Source: an uncultured Bacteroidales bacterium
Lineage (GTDB): Bacteria; Bacteroidota; Bacteroidia; Bacteroidales; Bacteroidaceae
Direction of reading: 5' to 3'
Assembly: GCA_902801475.1 (NCBI GenBank)
Contig: CADCIO010000033.1
Span: 1-33,970 of the forward strand
Length of the DNA stretch: 33,970 nucleotides
Shown: in pieces, positions 23,121-31,452 of the stretch
How positions within the stretch are numbered: position 1 is the stretch's first letter
Layout of the letters: every line of letters starts with the position of its first letter
Program-made: the position numbers and the translations under genes
The notes under the pieces: model-generated
Databases searched by the model: none
What the model was told of the DNA's origin: nothing
The model's input: only the letters and a program-made list of their open reading frames with translations

Positions 23121-24849
23121 ACTGCGCCAATTGCACCTGTCCATTCCCCGCCAACGACAGACGGTGGAACAGTTCCTGCAACAGAACGGACTGCGCATAG
23201 ACGGTTCCATCAACTACTACGCCGGTGTTTTCTCACTCGACGGCGACACGATGGTGGCAGGTGGCGGATTAGACAGTGCTGGTGTCATCAAGTGCGTAGC
23301 CGTGAATGAAGACGTCAGGGACGAGGGACTGTCGGCACGCCTCATCTCCCACCTCATCAGCGAAGCCCATCAGCACGGATTCGATAGTGTCAGGCTTTTC
23401 ACCAAGCCTCAGAATCTCCAGCTCTTCAAGAGCTTAGGCTTCCATCTGCTGGCCGAGGCTCCGGAAGCCATTCTGATGGAGACAGGCAACGGATTGCAGG
23501 ACTACTGCCGTTCTATTGCTGCTCATGACATCATTCACTCCTCGCTCCCTGCTCCTCACTCCTCGAAAAGTGGTGTCATCGTGATGAATGCCAACCCCTT
23601 CACCAAAGGCCACCAATATCTTGTGGAAATGGCGGCAAAGCGTGTTTCCCACCTCTTTGTCATGGCGGTGAAGGAAGACCGTTCGCTGTTTTCCTCACAA
23701 GAACGGTTAGAGATGATCAAGGCTGGGTGCCGACACCTGCCGAATGTCACGGTGGTGGAAGGCAGCGACTATACCATCTCGGCCACCACATTCCCCACCT
23801 ACTTCCTCAAGAAACTGACCGATGCAAGCGACACACAGATGTTGCTCGACATCGACCTCTTTTGCAGACACATCGCACCAGCTCTCGGAGCAGAGGTGCG
23901 TTTTGTGGGAACAGAACCCAACGACAAGCTGACTTGCCGCTACAACGAACTGATGCAACAACACGCCACCATTCGTGTGGAGGTGATTCCAAGACTTGAA
24001 AACGACCATCAAGCCATCAGCGCATCTACCGTCAGGCATTACCTGGCAGAAGGTTCTTTCCGAAAGGCTGCGGCCATTGTGCCCATTACCACCCTACCCT
24101 ATCTCATCGCACACCTGGCGACACAGGCCCTGCAGACGGAACTCGACACCACGCCGAAACCCGGACTGGTGGACTGCCAGGACAATGGCGCCCATACCGA
24201 CATGGACCATCAGCTGATGGAGAAGAGCATACGCGCCCTGCATCCCTATTTCGTGCAATTGGCGAAAGCAACTTTCAACCACGAAAAAACTGACGTTTCG
24301 TCGCTGCAAGCCATCGGGCTGGAGGCAGAAGACTGTATGTTCAAGGCTACCAATGGCGTCAACACCCACAAAGGGGCGCTCTTTTCAATGGGCTTAGCCA
24401 TCGTGGCGGCCTCCCAACAATCGAAGGGTGAGAAGCTCCAAGAGAGCATCAAGAAACTGGCTTGCCGATTTCCCAAAACAGAGGGTACACACGGCCAGCA
24501 AGCTGTGGAACGCTATAGCGTGAAAGGGGCATTAGACAATGCTTGCGAAGGGTATGAACAGCTCTTCAACGACTGGCTCCCGTTCTATCAGGGCATTCGT
24601 CAAGAGCAGTATGCCTGCCACAAGACACTGCTCCGCATCATGGCCACCCTCGACGACACGAACATCCTGCATCGGACTGATGCGCAAACGGCACAATGGG
24701 TGAAACAGCAAGCAGCTGATGCCCTGGAACATTTCTCTGTGGAGCGGCTCCAGAGCATGAATCGCGACTTCATTGAGCGGAATATCTCGCCCGGAGGAAG
24801 TGCCGACATGCTCTCATTGACGTTGTTTGTCTATTCAATATTTAATTAA
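23104..24849 (+). CDS. citC-citG: fused citrate lyase ligase and triphosphoribosyl-dephospho-CoA synthase (CitC-CitG)
   Basis: A 581-residue two-enzyme fusion. Residues about 1-140 are the GNAT-like N-terminus of CitC (KCVAVNEDVRDEGLSARL); 155-325 are its nucleotidyltransferase part, with NPFTKGH at 164-170 replacing HxGH. This half acetylates the CitD arm using ATP and acetate. From about 330 the CitG half follows: TPKPGLVD from 350, NGAHTDMDH, TNGVNTHKGALFSMGL from 416 and GGSADMLSLTLF near the end; it makes the prosthetic-group precursor from dephospho-CoA and ATP. In many bacteria these are separate genes (citG is fused with citX in some). The frame is open well upstream within citX, but the ATG at 23104 starts at the natural CitC beginning. 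Confidence 0.88.
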   Translation: MYTEFELRQLHLSIPRQRQTVEQFLQQNGLRIDGSINYYAGVFSLDGDTMVAGGGLDSAGVIKCVAVNEDVRDEGLSARLISHLISEAHQHGFDSVRLFTKPQNLQLFKSLGFHLLAEAPEAILMETGNGLQDYCRSIAAHDIIHSSLPAPHSSKSGVIVMNANPFTKGHQYLVEMAAKRVSHLFVMAVKEDRSLFSSQERLEMIKAGCRHLPNVTVVEGSDYTISATTFPTYFLKKLTDASDTQMLLDIDLFCRHIAPALGAEVRFVGTEPNDKLTCRYNELMQQHATIRVEVIPRLENDHQAISASTVRHYLAEGSFRKAAAIVPITTLPYLIAHLATQALQTELDTTPKPGLVDCQDNGAHTDMDHQLMEKSIRALHPYFVQLAKATFNHEKTDVSSLQAIGLEAEDCMFKATNGVNTHKGALFSMGLAIVAASQQSKGEKLQESIKKLACRFPKTEGTHGQQAVERYSVKGALDNACEGYEQLFNDWLPFYQGIRQEQYACHKTLLRIMATLDDTNILHRTDAQTAQWVKQQAADALEHFSVERLQSMNRDFIERNISPGGSADMLSLTLFVYSIFN

Positions 24850-24884
24850 TCATAACCTTATTAATAACTAAAAATCAAAACATT

Positions 24885-27125
24885 ATGGTAGAAGTAATCC
24901 AACAGGGAGTGTATCTCCTGAATGGTACAGAGATCAAGAAAGACAATGCCGGGATGCCCACTCCCGACGAAGCCCGTGAGAACACCATCACCTATGGCAT
25001 TCTGCGTGCACACGACGTGGATGGCTCGAAGGGCAACAAGATGCGCATCCGCTTCGATGCAATGGCTTCTCACGACATCACCTACGTGGGAATCATCCAG
25101 ACAGCACGTGCCAGCGGCCTTGAGAAGTTCCCCATCCCCTATGCCATGACCAACTGCCACAACTCTCTGTGCGCCGTCGGTGGCACCATCAACGAAGACG
25201 ACCACGTGTTCGGTCTCTCTGCTGCCAAGAAGTATGGTGGCATCTACGTACCCGCCAACCAGGCTGTCATCCACCAGTACGTGCGCGAGGAAATGGCCAA
25301 GTGCGGTAACATGATCCTCGGTTCCGACTCTCACACACGCTATGGCTCACTTGGCAACATGGGTGTCGGCGAAGGCGGTGGCGAGCTGGTGAAGCAGCTG
25401 CTGAAGAACACCTGGGACATCAATGCTCCTGAAGTGGTGCTCGTATGGCTCGAGGGTGCACCGAAGAAGGGTGTCGGCCCACACGACGTGGCTATCTCGC
25501 TGGTGAAGGCTACTTTCGAGAGCGGTTGCGTGAAGAACAAGGTGCTGGAGTTTGCTGGCCCCGGTGTGAAGAACCTGCCCATCGACTTCCGTAACGGTAT
25601 CGACATCATGACCACCGAGACCACCTGTCTGAGCTCTATCTGGATTACCGACGACGAGGTGAAGCACCACTATGAGATCCACAACCGTCCGCAGGACTTC
25701 CGTGTGCTGCAGCCGGGTAAGGTGGCTTACTACGATATGATGATTCGCATTGACCTCTCCACGCAGGAGTCGATGATTGCCCTGCCCTTCCATCCCTCCA
25801 ACGCTTACACCATCCATGAGCTGCAGGCCGATCCCGTGGGCATCATGAAGAAGATCGAGGAAGAGGCTCAGAAGAAGTTCGGCGACAAGGTGGACGTCCA
25901 TCTCGTCGATAAGGTGCGCGACGGTAAGGTCTATGCCGACCAGGGTATCATTGCCGGTTGCTCGGGTGGTACCTACGACAACCTCTCTGCTGCTGCTGCC
26001 ATCATGAAGGGTCAGACCATCGGCAACGATTACTTCACCATGTCGGCCTATCCGCAGTCAACACCGGTTTACCTCGCTACCACACGCAACGGCATTGCCG
26101 AGGAACTGCTCGAGGCAGGCGTGGTCATCAAGCCTGCATTCTGCGGACCGTGCTTCGGTGCCGGCGACGTGCCCAGCAACAACGGACTCTCCATCCGCCA
26201 CACCACACGTAACTTCCCCAACCGCGAAGGTTCAAAACCAGGTCAGGGTCAGCTCTCACTGGTCTGCCTGATGGATGCCCGCTCTATCGCCGCCACAGCT
26301 GCCAACGGTGGTGCCATCACCGCAGCTACTGACATCGACTTCGAGGACACGCACAAGCGTTACGAGTTCGACGCCAACATCTACAAGCGTCGTCTGTTCT
26401 ACGGCTTCGGTCATGAGGATGCCAACGTGGCACTGAAGTATGGCCCGAACATCAAGGACTGGCCCAAGATGTACCCGATGCAGGAAAATATGTTGGTCGA
26501 GCTGGCTGCCGTCATCCACGATCCTGTGACCACCACCGACGAGCTGATTCCTTCAGGCGAAACTTCATCCTATCGCTCTAACCCCTTGAAGCTCTCTGAG
26601 TTTGCCCTCTCACGCCGAGTACCGGAGTATGTGGGTATCAGCAAGCGCATCCAGAAGGAAGACTTGGAGCGTCGGGCTGGCAACGTGCCGCAGAACGTAG
26701 CCGATGCCCTGGCCAAGGTAGGTGCCAAGGCCGAAGATACTTCATTCGGTTCGTGCGTCTTCGCCAACCGTCCCGGCGACGGCTCTGCCCGCGAGCAGGC
26801 TGCTTCTTGCCAGAAGGTGCTCGGCGGCGACTGCAACATCTGCTATGAGTATGCCACCAAGCGTTATCGCTCCAACTGCATCAACTGGGGTATCGTGCCC
26901 TTCACCATCGCCAAGGAGACGGAATTCCAGTATGAGCCGGGCGACTTCGTGTTCGTTCCTGGCATCCGCGAGGCCATCCTCGGCGGCAAGGAGGAAATCG
27001 ATGCCAAGGTCATCACCAAGCAGGGCGTGAAAGACATCCACCTCTACTTCCAGAACCTCACCGCCGACGAGCGTCAGATCCTCGCTGACGGTTGCCTCAT
27101 GAACTATTACAAGAATAAGAAATAA
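24885..27125 (+). CDS. acn: aconitate hydratase
   Basis: A 746-residue aconitase of the mitochondrial-like length class. Iron-sulfur ligands are in IIAGCSGGTYDN (usually GSCTN.) and FCGPCFGAGD; SDSHTRYGSLG and the late GSCVFANRPGDGSAREQA (swivel domain) are family motifs. It converts citrate to isocitrate. It follows citC-citG by 35 bp and precedes icd, so the operon provides both a lyase and an oxidative route from citrate. Oxygen sensitivity of the cluster fits an anaerobe. Confidence 0.92.
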   Translation: MVEVIQQGVYLLNGTEIKKDNAGMPTPDEARENTITYGILRAHDVDGSKGNKMRIRFDAMASHDITYVGIIQTARASGLEKFPIPYAMTNCHNSLCAVGGTINEDDHVFGLSAAKKYGGIYVPANQAVIHQYVREEMAKCGNMILGSDSHTRYGSLGNMGVGEGGGELVKQLLKNTWDINAPEVVLVWLEGAPKKGVGPHDVAISLVKATFESGCVKNKVLEFAGPGVKNLPIDFRNGIDIMTTETTCLSSIWITDDEVKHHYEIHNRPQDFRVLQPGKVAYYDMMIRIDLSTQESMIALPFHPSNAYTIHELQADPVGIMKKIEEEAQKKFGDKVDVHLVDKVRDGKVYADQGIIAGCSGGTYDNLSAAAAIMKGQTIGNDYFTMSAYPQSTPVYLATTRNGIAEELLEAGVVIKPAFCGPCFGAGDVPSNNGLSIRHTTRNFPNREGSKPGQGQLSLVCLMDARSIAATAANGGAITAATDIDFEDTHKRYEFDANIYKRRLFYGFGHEDANVALKYGPNIKDWPKMYPMQENMLVELAAVIHDPVTTTDELIPSGETSSYRSNPLKLSEFALSRRVPEYVGISKRIQKEDLERRAGNVPQNVADALAKVGAKAEDTSFGSCVFANRPGDGSAREQAASCQKVLGGDCNICYEYATKRYRSNCINWGIVPFTIAKETEFQYEPGDFVFVPGIREAILGGKEEIDAKVITKQGVKDIHLYFQNLTADERQILADGCLMNYYKNKK

Positions 27126-27135
27126 AAATAGAGTG

Positions 27136-27230
27136 GACAAGTTAACGAGTTGACGAGTTGACAAGTTATTAGCTGAAGACTCGATTAAGGTTACAAGCAA
27201 CTCGTCTACTTGTTTACTTGTTAACTTGTC
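27136..27230. repeat. 32-bp imperfect inverted repeat between acn and icd
   Basis: Arms 27136-27167 and 27199-27230 are complementary at 26 of 32 positions around a 31-nt loop; the arms are themselves built from 'acaagtt/gagttga' heptads. A transcript would form a long hairpin with an A-rich, not T-rich, tail, so it is probably a processing, stability or attenuating element or a small mobile intergenic repeat, not an efficient terminator. Confidence 0.6.
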
Positions 27231-27249
27231 AACAAAAAAAAGAAAAACA

Positions 27250-28461
27250 ATGAAAGAAAAGATTCAGATGACCACTCCGCTGGTCGAGATGGATGGCGAC
27301 GAGATGACTCGCATCCTGTGGAAAATGATCAAAGACGAACTGATTCTCCCGTTCGTTGACCTGAAAACCGAGTACTACGACCTGGGCCTGCCCAAACGCG
27401 ACGAGACCCGCGACCAGATCACCATCGACTCCGCCGAGGCAACGAAGAAGTATGGCGTGGCTGTGAAGTGCGCCACCATCACTCCGAACCTCAAGCGCAT
27501 GGACGAGTACAAGCTGCACGAGATGTGGAAGTCGCCCAACGGCACCATCCGTTCCATCCTCGACGGCACCGTGTTCCGTACACCCATCACCATCCCGAGC
27601 ATCAAGCCTGCTGTGAAGAACTGGGAGAAACCCATCACCATCGCCCGTCATGCCTATGGCGACGTCTACAAGAGCGTGGAGATCCGTGCCGACGAGCCGG
27701 GCGTGGCCAAGATGGTATTCGAGGGCGAGAGCGGCAAGCGCGAAGAGGTGGTCATCCACACCTTCAAAGGCCCCGGCGTGCTGCAGGGCATGCACAATGT
27801 GGACAAGAGCATCCGTTCGTTCGCTCACTCATGTTTCAAGTTCGCCCTTGACATGAACGAGAGCCTCTGGTTCTCCACCAAGGACACCATTTCCAAGAAG
27901 TACGACGCTCAGTTCCGCATCATCTTCGACGAGGTGTTCCAGGAGTACAAGGAAGAGTTCGACAAGCGCGGCTTGGAGTATTTCTACACCCTCATCGACG
28001 ATGCCGTGGCTCGCGTCATCCGTTCGAAGGGCGGTTTCATCTGGGCTTGCAAGAACTACGACGGCGACGTGATGTCCGACATGGTCAGCACAGCCTTCGG
28101 TTCGCTCGCCATGATGACCTCAGTGCTCGTCAGCCCCGATGGCAACTACGAGTACGAGGCCGCTCACGGCACCGTGACCCGCCACTACTACAAGTACCTC
28201 GCAGGCGAGGAGACCTCCACCAACCCGATGGCTACCATCTTCGCTTGGAGCGGTGCCCTGCGCAAGCGTGGTGAGAAGGACGGCAACAAGGCTCTGATGA
28301 ACTTCGGCGACCAGCTCGAGGCAGCTTGCTTCGACACGCTGAACGAAGGCATCTGCACTAAGGACCTCGTGAACCTCATGGAAGGCATTGAGCCGAAGGC
28401 CGTCAACTCGGCTGGCTTCATTGCAGCCATCCGCGAACGTTTGGAGAAGCGTTTGGCTTAA
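27250..28461 (+). CDS. icd: NADP-dependent isocitrate dehydrogenase (eukaryote-like, homodimeric)
   Basis: A 403-residue protein of the type II class (about 400-415 residues), unlike the E. coli Icd class. VEMDGDEMTRILW, KCATITPNLKRMDEY, SPNGTIRSILDGTVFR, the substrate-site Tyr in ITIARHAYGDVY, YDGDVMSDMVSTAFGSLAMM and EAAHGTVTRHYYKY are all intact. It makes 2-oxoglutarate, CO2 and NADPH from isocitrate, feeding glutamate synthesis. The chosen ATG lies after an A-rich leader; upstream extension only covers the inverted repeat. Last gene of the citrate operon. Confidence 0.94.
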   Translation: MKEKIQMTTPLVEMDGDEMTRILWKMIKDELILPFVDLKTEYYDLGLPKRDETRDQITIDSAEATKKYGVAVKCATITPNLKRMDEYKLHEMWKSPNGTIRSILDGTVFRTPITIPSIKPAVKNWEKPITIARHAYGDVYKSVEIRADEPGVAKMVFEGESGKREEVVIHTFKGPGVLQGMHNVDKSIRSFAHSCFKFALDMNESLWFSTKDTISKKYDAQFRIIFDEVFQEYKEEFDKRGLEYFYTLIDDAVARVIRSKGGFIWACKNYDGDVMSDMVSTAFGSLAMMTSVLVSPDGNYEYEAAHGTVTRHYYKYLAGEETSTNPMATIFAWSGALRKRGEKDGNKALMNFGDQLEAACFDTLNEGICTKDLVNLMEGIEPKAVNSAGFIAAIRERLEKRLA

Positions 28462-28487
28462 TCCTGCCACTTCTTCAAAGACATCAT

Positions 28488-28530
28488 GGCAAAGGGTTGT
28501 TCGCATGGGCGTTCTCCCTTTGCCATTTTT
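28488..28530 (+). terminator. terminator of the citrate operon
   Basis: GGCAAAGGG (28488-28496) and CCCTTTGCC (28516-28524) form a perfect 9-bp stem followed by ATTTTTG, with more T runs further on. It lies 27 bp after the icd stop. Confidence 0.85.
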
Positions 28531-28591
28531 GTTTGGCTTTTTTTGACAGGTTAAAATTTGTTTTATCTTTACACGTATTCGCAAAAAGTAG

Positions 28592-28599
28592 TAATTTTG
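28592..28599 (+). promoter_or_regulatory. -7 box of a short transcription unit
   Basis: TAATTTTG matches TAnnTTTG; a weak -33 (TTTA, 28568-28571) is 20 nt upstream. It would drive the 32-codon ORF at 28638. Confidence 0.5.
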
Positions 28600-28637
28600 C
28601 ATCATTCTTTGTAAAATCTGATTATTTATTTTAGATT

Positions 28638-28736
28638 ATGAGAACAAAAGTTACTTTTCTTTTGGTCATTGCCACCATGTTGTTGGCATTAACCGTTCAA
28701 GCTCAGGATGTCAGGCAGGCCGTGATGGTGAAATAA
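28638..28736 (+). CDS. 32-residue signal-peptide-like small protein or gene remnant
   Basis: ATG 28638 starts MRTKVTFLLVIATMLLALTV, then QAQDVRQAVMVK and a stop. It has a basic start, hydrophobic core and an AQA-type cleavage site, so it looks like a signal peptide with only about ten residues after it. It has its own promoter (28592) and a strong terminator (28757-28791). Either it is a small secreted or membrane peptide, or a secreted protein that lost its body by deletion; the signal peptide's integrity does not decide between these. Confidence 0.5.
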   Translation: MRTKVTFLLVIATMLLALTVQAQDVRQAVMVK

Positions 28737-28756
28737 ACACTCCGCCACCTCTACGA

Positions 28757-28791
28757 ATCGCCCTGTAAAACGCTTGCAGGGCGATTTTTTT
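28757..28791 (+). terminator. terminator after the 32-codon ORF
   Basis: ATCGCCCTG (28757-28765) and CAGGGCGAT (28777-28785) form a perfect 9-bp stem followed by a run of Ts. Confidence 0.85.
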
Positions 28792-28812
28792 ATGAAAAAG
28801 ACAGGAAAAGTG

Positions 28813-28842
28813 TTTGACATCAAGATTTTATTCGTATCTTTG
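28813..28842 (+). promoter_or_regulatory. promoter of the small His/Cys protein and TonB receptor genes
   Basis: TTTG at 28813-28816, 18 nt, then TATCTTTG at 28835-28842. The predicted start of transcription (about 28,849) is only some 5 nt before the ATG at 28854. Confidence 0.6.
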
Positions 28843-28853
28843 CAACCGTGAAC

Positions 28854-29195
28854 ATGACAAAGAAACGACATCTCAAGACTTGGTTGCTATTGGCAGTTTA
28901 TGTGCCAATGCTGCTATTGTCGTCGCTTCATGTCCATGAGGGAGGTATTTCTCACAGCGAGGTGGAATGCTCCGACTGCGTGCACCACAGCTGTCATGGC
29001 CACCTCACACAGACCGCAACATGGGTGCACGACTGCGTGCTTTGCGAGTTCTTGACGCTCACGATGCTGACAGCTGCTGTGATGGCTGTCACGATATATG
29101 TTCATGTATGTAAGAAAAACCGCGCCCAGCTTTCCATGGGCCACATCGCCGCCTGCTGGGACCACATCGTAGCGCGTGGGCCTCCATCGGTCTGA
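28854..29195 (+). CDS. small His/Cys-rich membrane protein, possible metal-handling
   Basis: A 113-residue protein with an N-terminal hydrophobic segment (LLLAVYVPMLLLSSL) and another at about 66-84. Between them lies a His/Cys-rich stretch: HVHEGG, CSDCVHHSCHGH and VHDCVLCEF. This is the pattern of small periplasmic or membrane metal-binding proteins that accompany metal receptors in Bacteroidetes. A GTG at 28848 is an alternative start. It precedes the TonB receptor by 52 bp and probably shares its promoter. Zinc or copper binding is inferred. Confidence 0.65.
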   Translation: MTKKRHLKTWLLLAVYVPMLLLSSLHVHEGGISHSEVECSDCVHHSCHGHLTQTATWVHDCVLCEFLTLTMLTAAVMAVTIYVHVCKKNRAQLSMGHIAACWDHIVARGPPSV

Positions 29196-29247
29196 TGCCC
29201 ACCGACTTTTACATACATTTTTTTATTAACATTTCATCAATCACAGA

Positions 29248-31437
29248 ATGAAAACAAGATTTATCATTCTGCCATTGTTGTGTTTATGCACGGCAGTGGC
29301 AGCACAAGAGGATATACATACCAATCATCACACAGAAGACTCGACGGATGTGTTCTTCCGCCATTTGAATCTCAATGAAGTGACGGTGACGGGCGTTACA
29401 GGCGACACCAAACTGAAACACGCCACCGCCCCCGTGAGTATCGTCACGCCACAGGTGCTGAGGGCAACAGCTTCAACCAACATCATCGATGCCATCGCCC
29501 ACCAACCGGGTGTCAGCCAGCTGACCACGGGCGGCAGCATTTCGAAACCCATCATCCGCGGCTTGGGATACAACCGCGTGGTGGTGATGAGCGAGGGAGT
29601 GCGCCAGGAAGGTCAGCAGTGGGGCGACGAACATGGCATCGAGGTCGACGGCAGCAGCGTGGGCTCCGTAGAAATCCTGAAGGGCCCCGCCTCGCTGATG
29701 TACGGCTCCGACGCTATGGCGGGCGTCGTCATTCTGCATGCCCAGCCGACACTCGCCGAGGGAGAGATGCGCGCCCATGTGAGTTCGGAGTATCAGACCA
29801 ACAACGGACTCTTTGGCTACAACCTCTCGATGGCAGGCAACCAGAAGGGCTTCGTGTGGGATGCACGCTACAGCGACAAGATGGCTCATGCGTATAAGAA
29901 CAAGTACGACGGCTACGTGCCAGGCTCACAATTCCGCGAACGTGCCGGCAGACTGATGCTGGGCTTGAATAAGTCATGGGGCCACTCCCGACTGGCTTGG
30001 ACGGCCTACCACCTGACACCGAGCATCATTGAAGGCGAACGCGACCCCGAGACGGGCGAACTGCTGGGCTCGTCGGTATCGCCAAAGAGCTACGGCAAAT
30101 CCCTACCCTTCCAACAGGTGAAACACTACAAACTGGTATGGGACAACACGCTCAACCTCCCGTCGGGCTATCTGAAAGCCATCATGGGCTATCAGCAAAA
30201 CCGCCGACAGGAGTTCGAAGAGTCGGCCGACGATTACGAATTGTTCTTCAAGCTGCATACGATGACCTACGACCTGCGCTATGTCACCAACGAATGGGAC
30301 GGATGGAAGTTCTCAACGGGCATCGGCGGCATGTATCAGAAATCGGGCAACGAAGGCGAGGAGTACCTCATTCCCGACTATCGCCTGTTCGACTTCGGCA
30401 TCTATGCCACTGCCTCGAGAACCATAGGCGAACGCTGGACGCTGAGCGGCGGCGTGCGCTATGACCACCGCCGGCTGCATGGCTACGAGCTGGTGGAGGA
30501 CGGCGCTGTGCGTTTTCAGGATTTCGCGCGCCATTTCAACGGCCTGACGGGCAGCATCGGCACAGTCTGCAACATCAACGAGCATTTCAACCTGCGAATG
30601 AACCTTGCACGCGGTTTCCGCACACCGAACATGAGCGAGCTCGCCTCCAACGGCGTTCACGAGGGGTCCATCCGCTACGAATTAGGCAACGAGCGACTCA
30701 AGGCAGAATACAGTCTGCAGGCTGACCTCGGACTCGATTTCACCTCGCGCTACGTTTCGGCACAGGTGGCGCTCTTCGCCAACTTCATCGACAACTATAT
30801 CTTCACCCATCGGCTGAACCAGGAAATCGAAGAAGGCTACCTCACCTACGCCTATACGCAGGGCGATGCCCGACTGCTGGGCTTCGAGGCAGGCATCGAC
30901 ATTCACCCCATCCACTCCATCCATCTCTCAAACACTTTCTCGTATGTCGATGCGCAACTCACCTCTCACCACTCACAACTTACCTCATCGAACAAATACC
31001 TCCCCTTCACACCGGCACCCCGGTGGACATCGGAGCTGAAATGGGAACTGACCCACCACTCGCACACCACGGTCAATCATCATCACACGACAGATGCTGC
31101 CCACCGTTCGTTGCTCAACAACCTGTTTCTGGCTGCCGGACTGGATTGCTTCCTCAAGCAGACGCACATCTACAGTGCCGACAACACGGAGACGCCGACG
31201 CCAGCCTATGCCTTGCTCAGTCTCTCGGCAGGCGCCGACATCCAGGCGAAAGGGCGCAAGGTGGCCGAACTCTACATCACCGCCGACAACCTGCTGAACA
31301 AAGCCTACCAAAACCATCTGAGCCGACTGAAATATGCCGACATCAATGCGGTCACAGGCCGAAGTGGTGTCTTCAACATGGGGCGCAACATCACCTTCAA
31401 GCTTGTAGTGCCCATCGAAATATCCATCAGCCATTAA
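29248..31437 (+). CDS. TonB-dependent outer-membrane receptor, His-rich, zinc-type (ZnuD-like)
   Basis: A 729-residue receptor with a signal peptide (MKTRFIILPLLCLCTAVAAQ), a His-bearing start (HTNHHTED), a plug domain (PIIRGLGYNRVVVMSEGVRQ, EILKGPASLMYGSDAMAGVV) and a C-terminal beta-barrel ending in aromatic/hydrophobic alternation. The plug sequence matches the ZnuD/CirA-like group. A His-rich external loop lies at about 603-620 (HHSHTTVNHHH). With the small His/Cys protein before it, zinc uptake is the best guess; copper or a metal-citrate complex are alternatives, the latter because a citrate operon is upstream. Confidence 0.85.
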   Translation: MKTRFIILPLLCLCTAVAAQEDIHTNHHTEDSTDVFFRHLNLNEVTVTGVTGDTKLKHATAPVSIVTPQVLRATASTNIIDAIAHQPGVSQLTTGGSISKPIIRGLGYNRVVVMSEGVRQEGQQWGDEHGIEVDGSSVGSVEILKGPASLMYGSDAMAGVVILHAQPTLAEGEMRAHVSSEYQTNNGLFGYNLSMAGNQKGFVWDARYSDKMAHAYKNKYDGYVPGSQFRERAGRLMLGLNKSWGHSRLAWTAYHLTPSIIEGERDPETGELLGSSVSPKSYGKSLPFQQVKHYKLVWDNTLNLPSGYLKAIMGYQQNRRQEFEESADDYELFFKLHTMTYDLRYVTNEWDGWKFSTGIGGMYQKSGNEGEEYLIPDYRLFDFGIYATASRTIGERWTLSGGVRYDHRRLHGYELVEDGAVRFQDFARHFNGLTGSIGTVCNINEHFNLRMNLARGFRTPNMSELASNGVHEGSIRYELGNERLKAEYSLQADLGLDFTSRYVSAQVALFANFIDNYIFTHRLNQEIEEGYLTYAYTQGDARLLGFEAGIDIHPIHSIHLSNTFSYVDAQLTSHHSQLTSSNKYLPFTPAPRWTSELKWELTHHSHTTVNHHHTTDAAHRSLLNNLFLAAGLDCFLKQTHIYSADNTETPTPAYALLSLSAGADIQAKGRKVAELYITADNLLNKAYQNHLSRLKYADINAVTGRSGVFNMGRNITFKLVVPIEISISH

Positions 31438-31452
31438 TATCAAAACAAAAAC

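Noticed and set aside
21906..23213. 435-codon minus-strand frame opposite citF and citX
   Set aside because: Antisense shadow caused by codon bias; no recognisable domain, and the opposite strand holds well-known genes.
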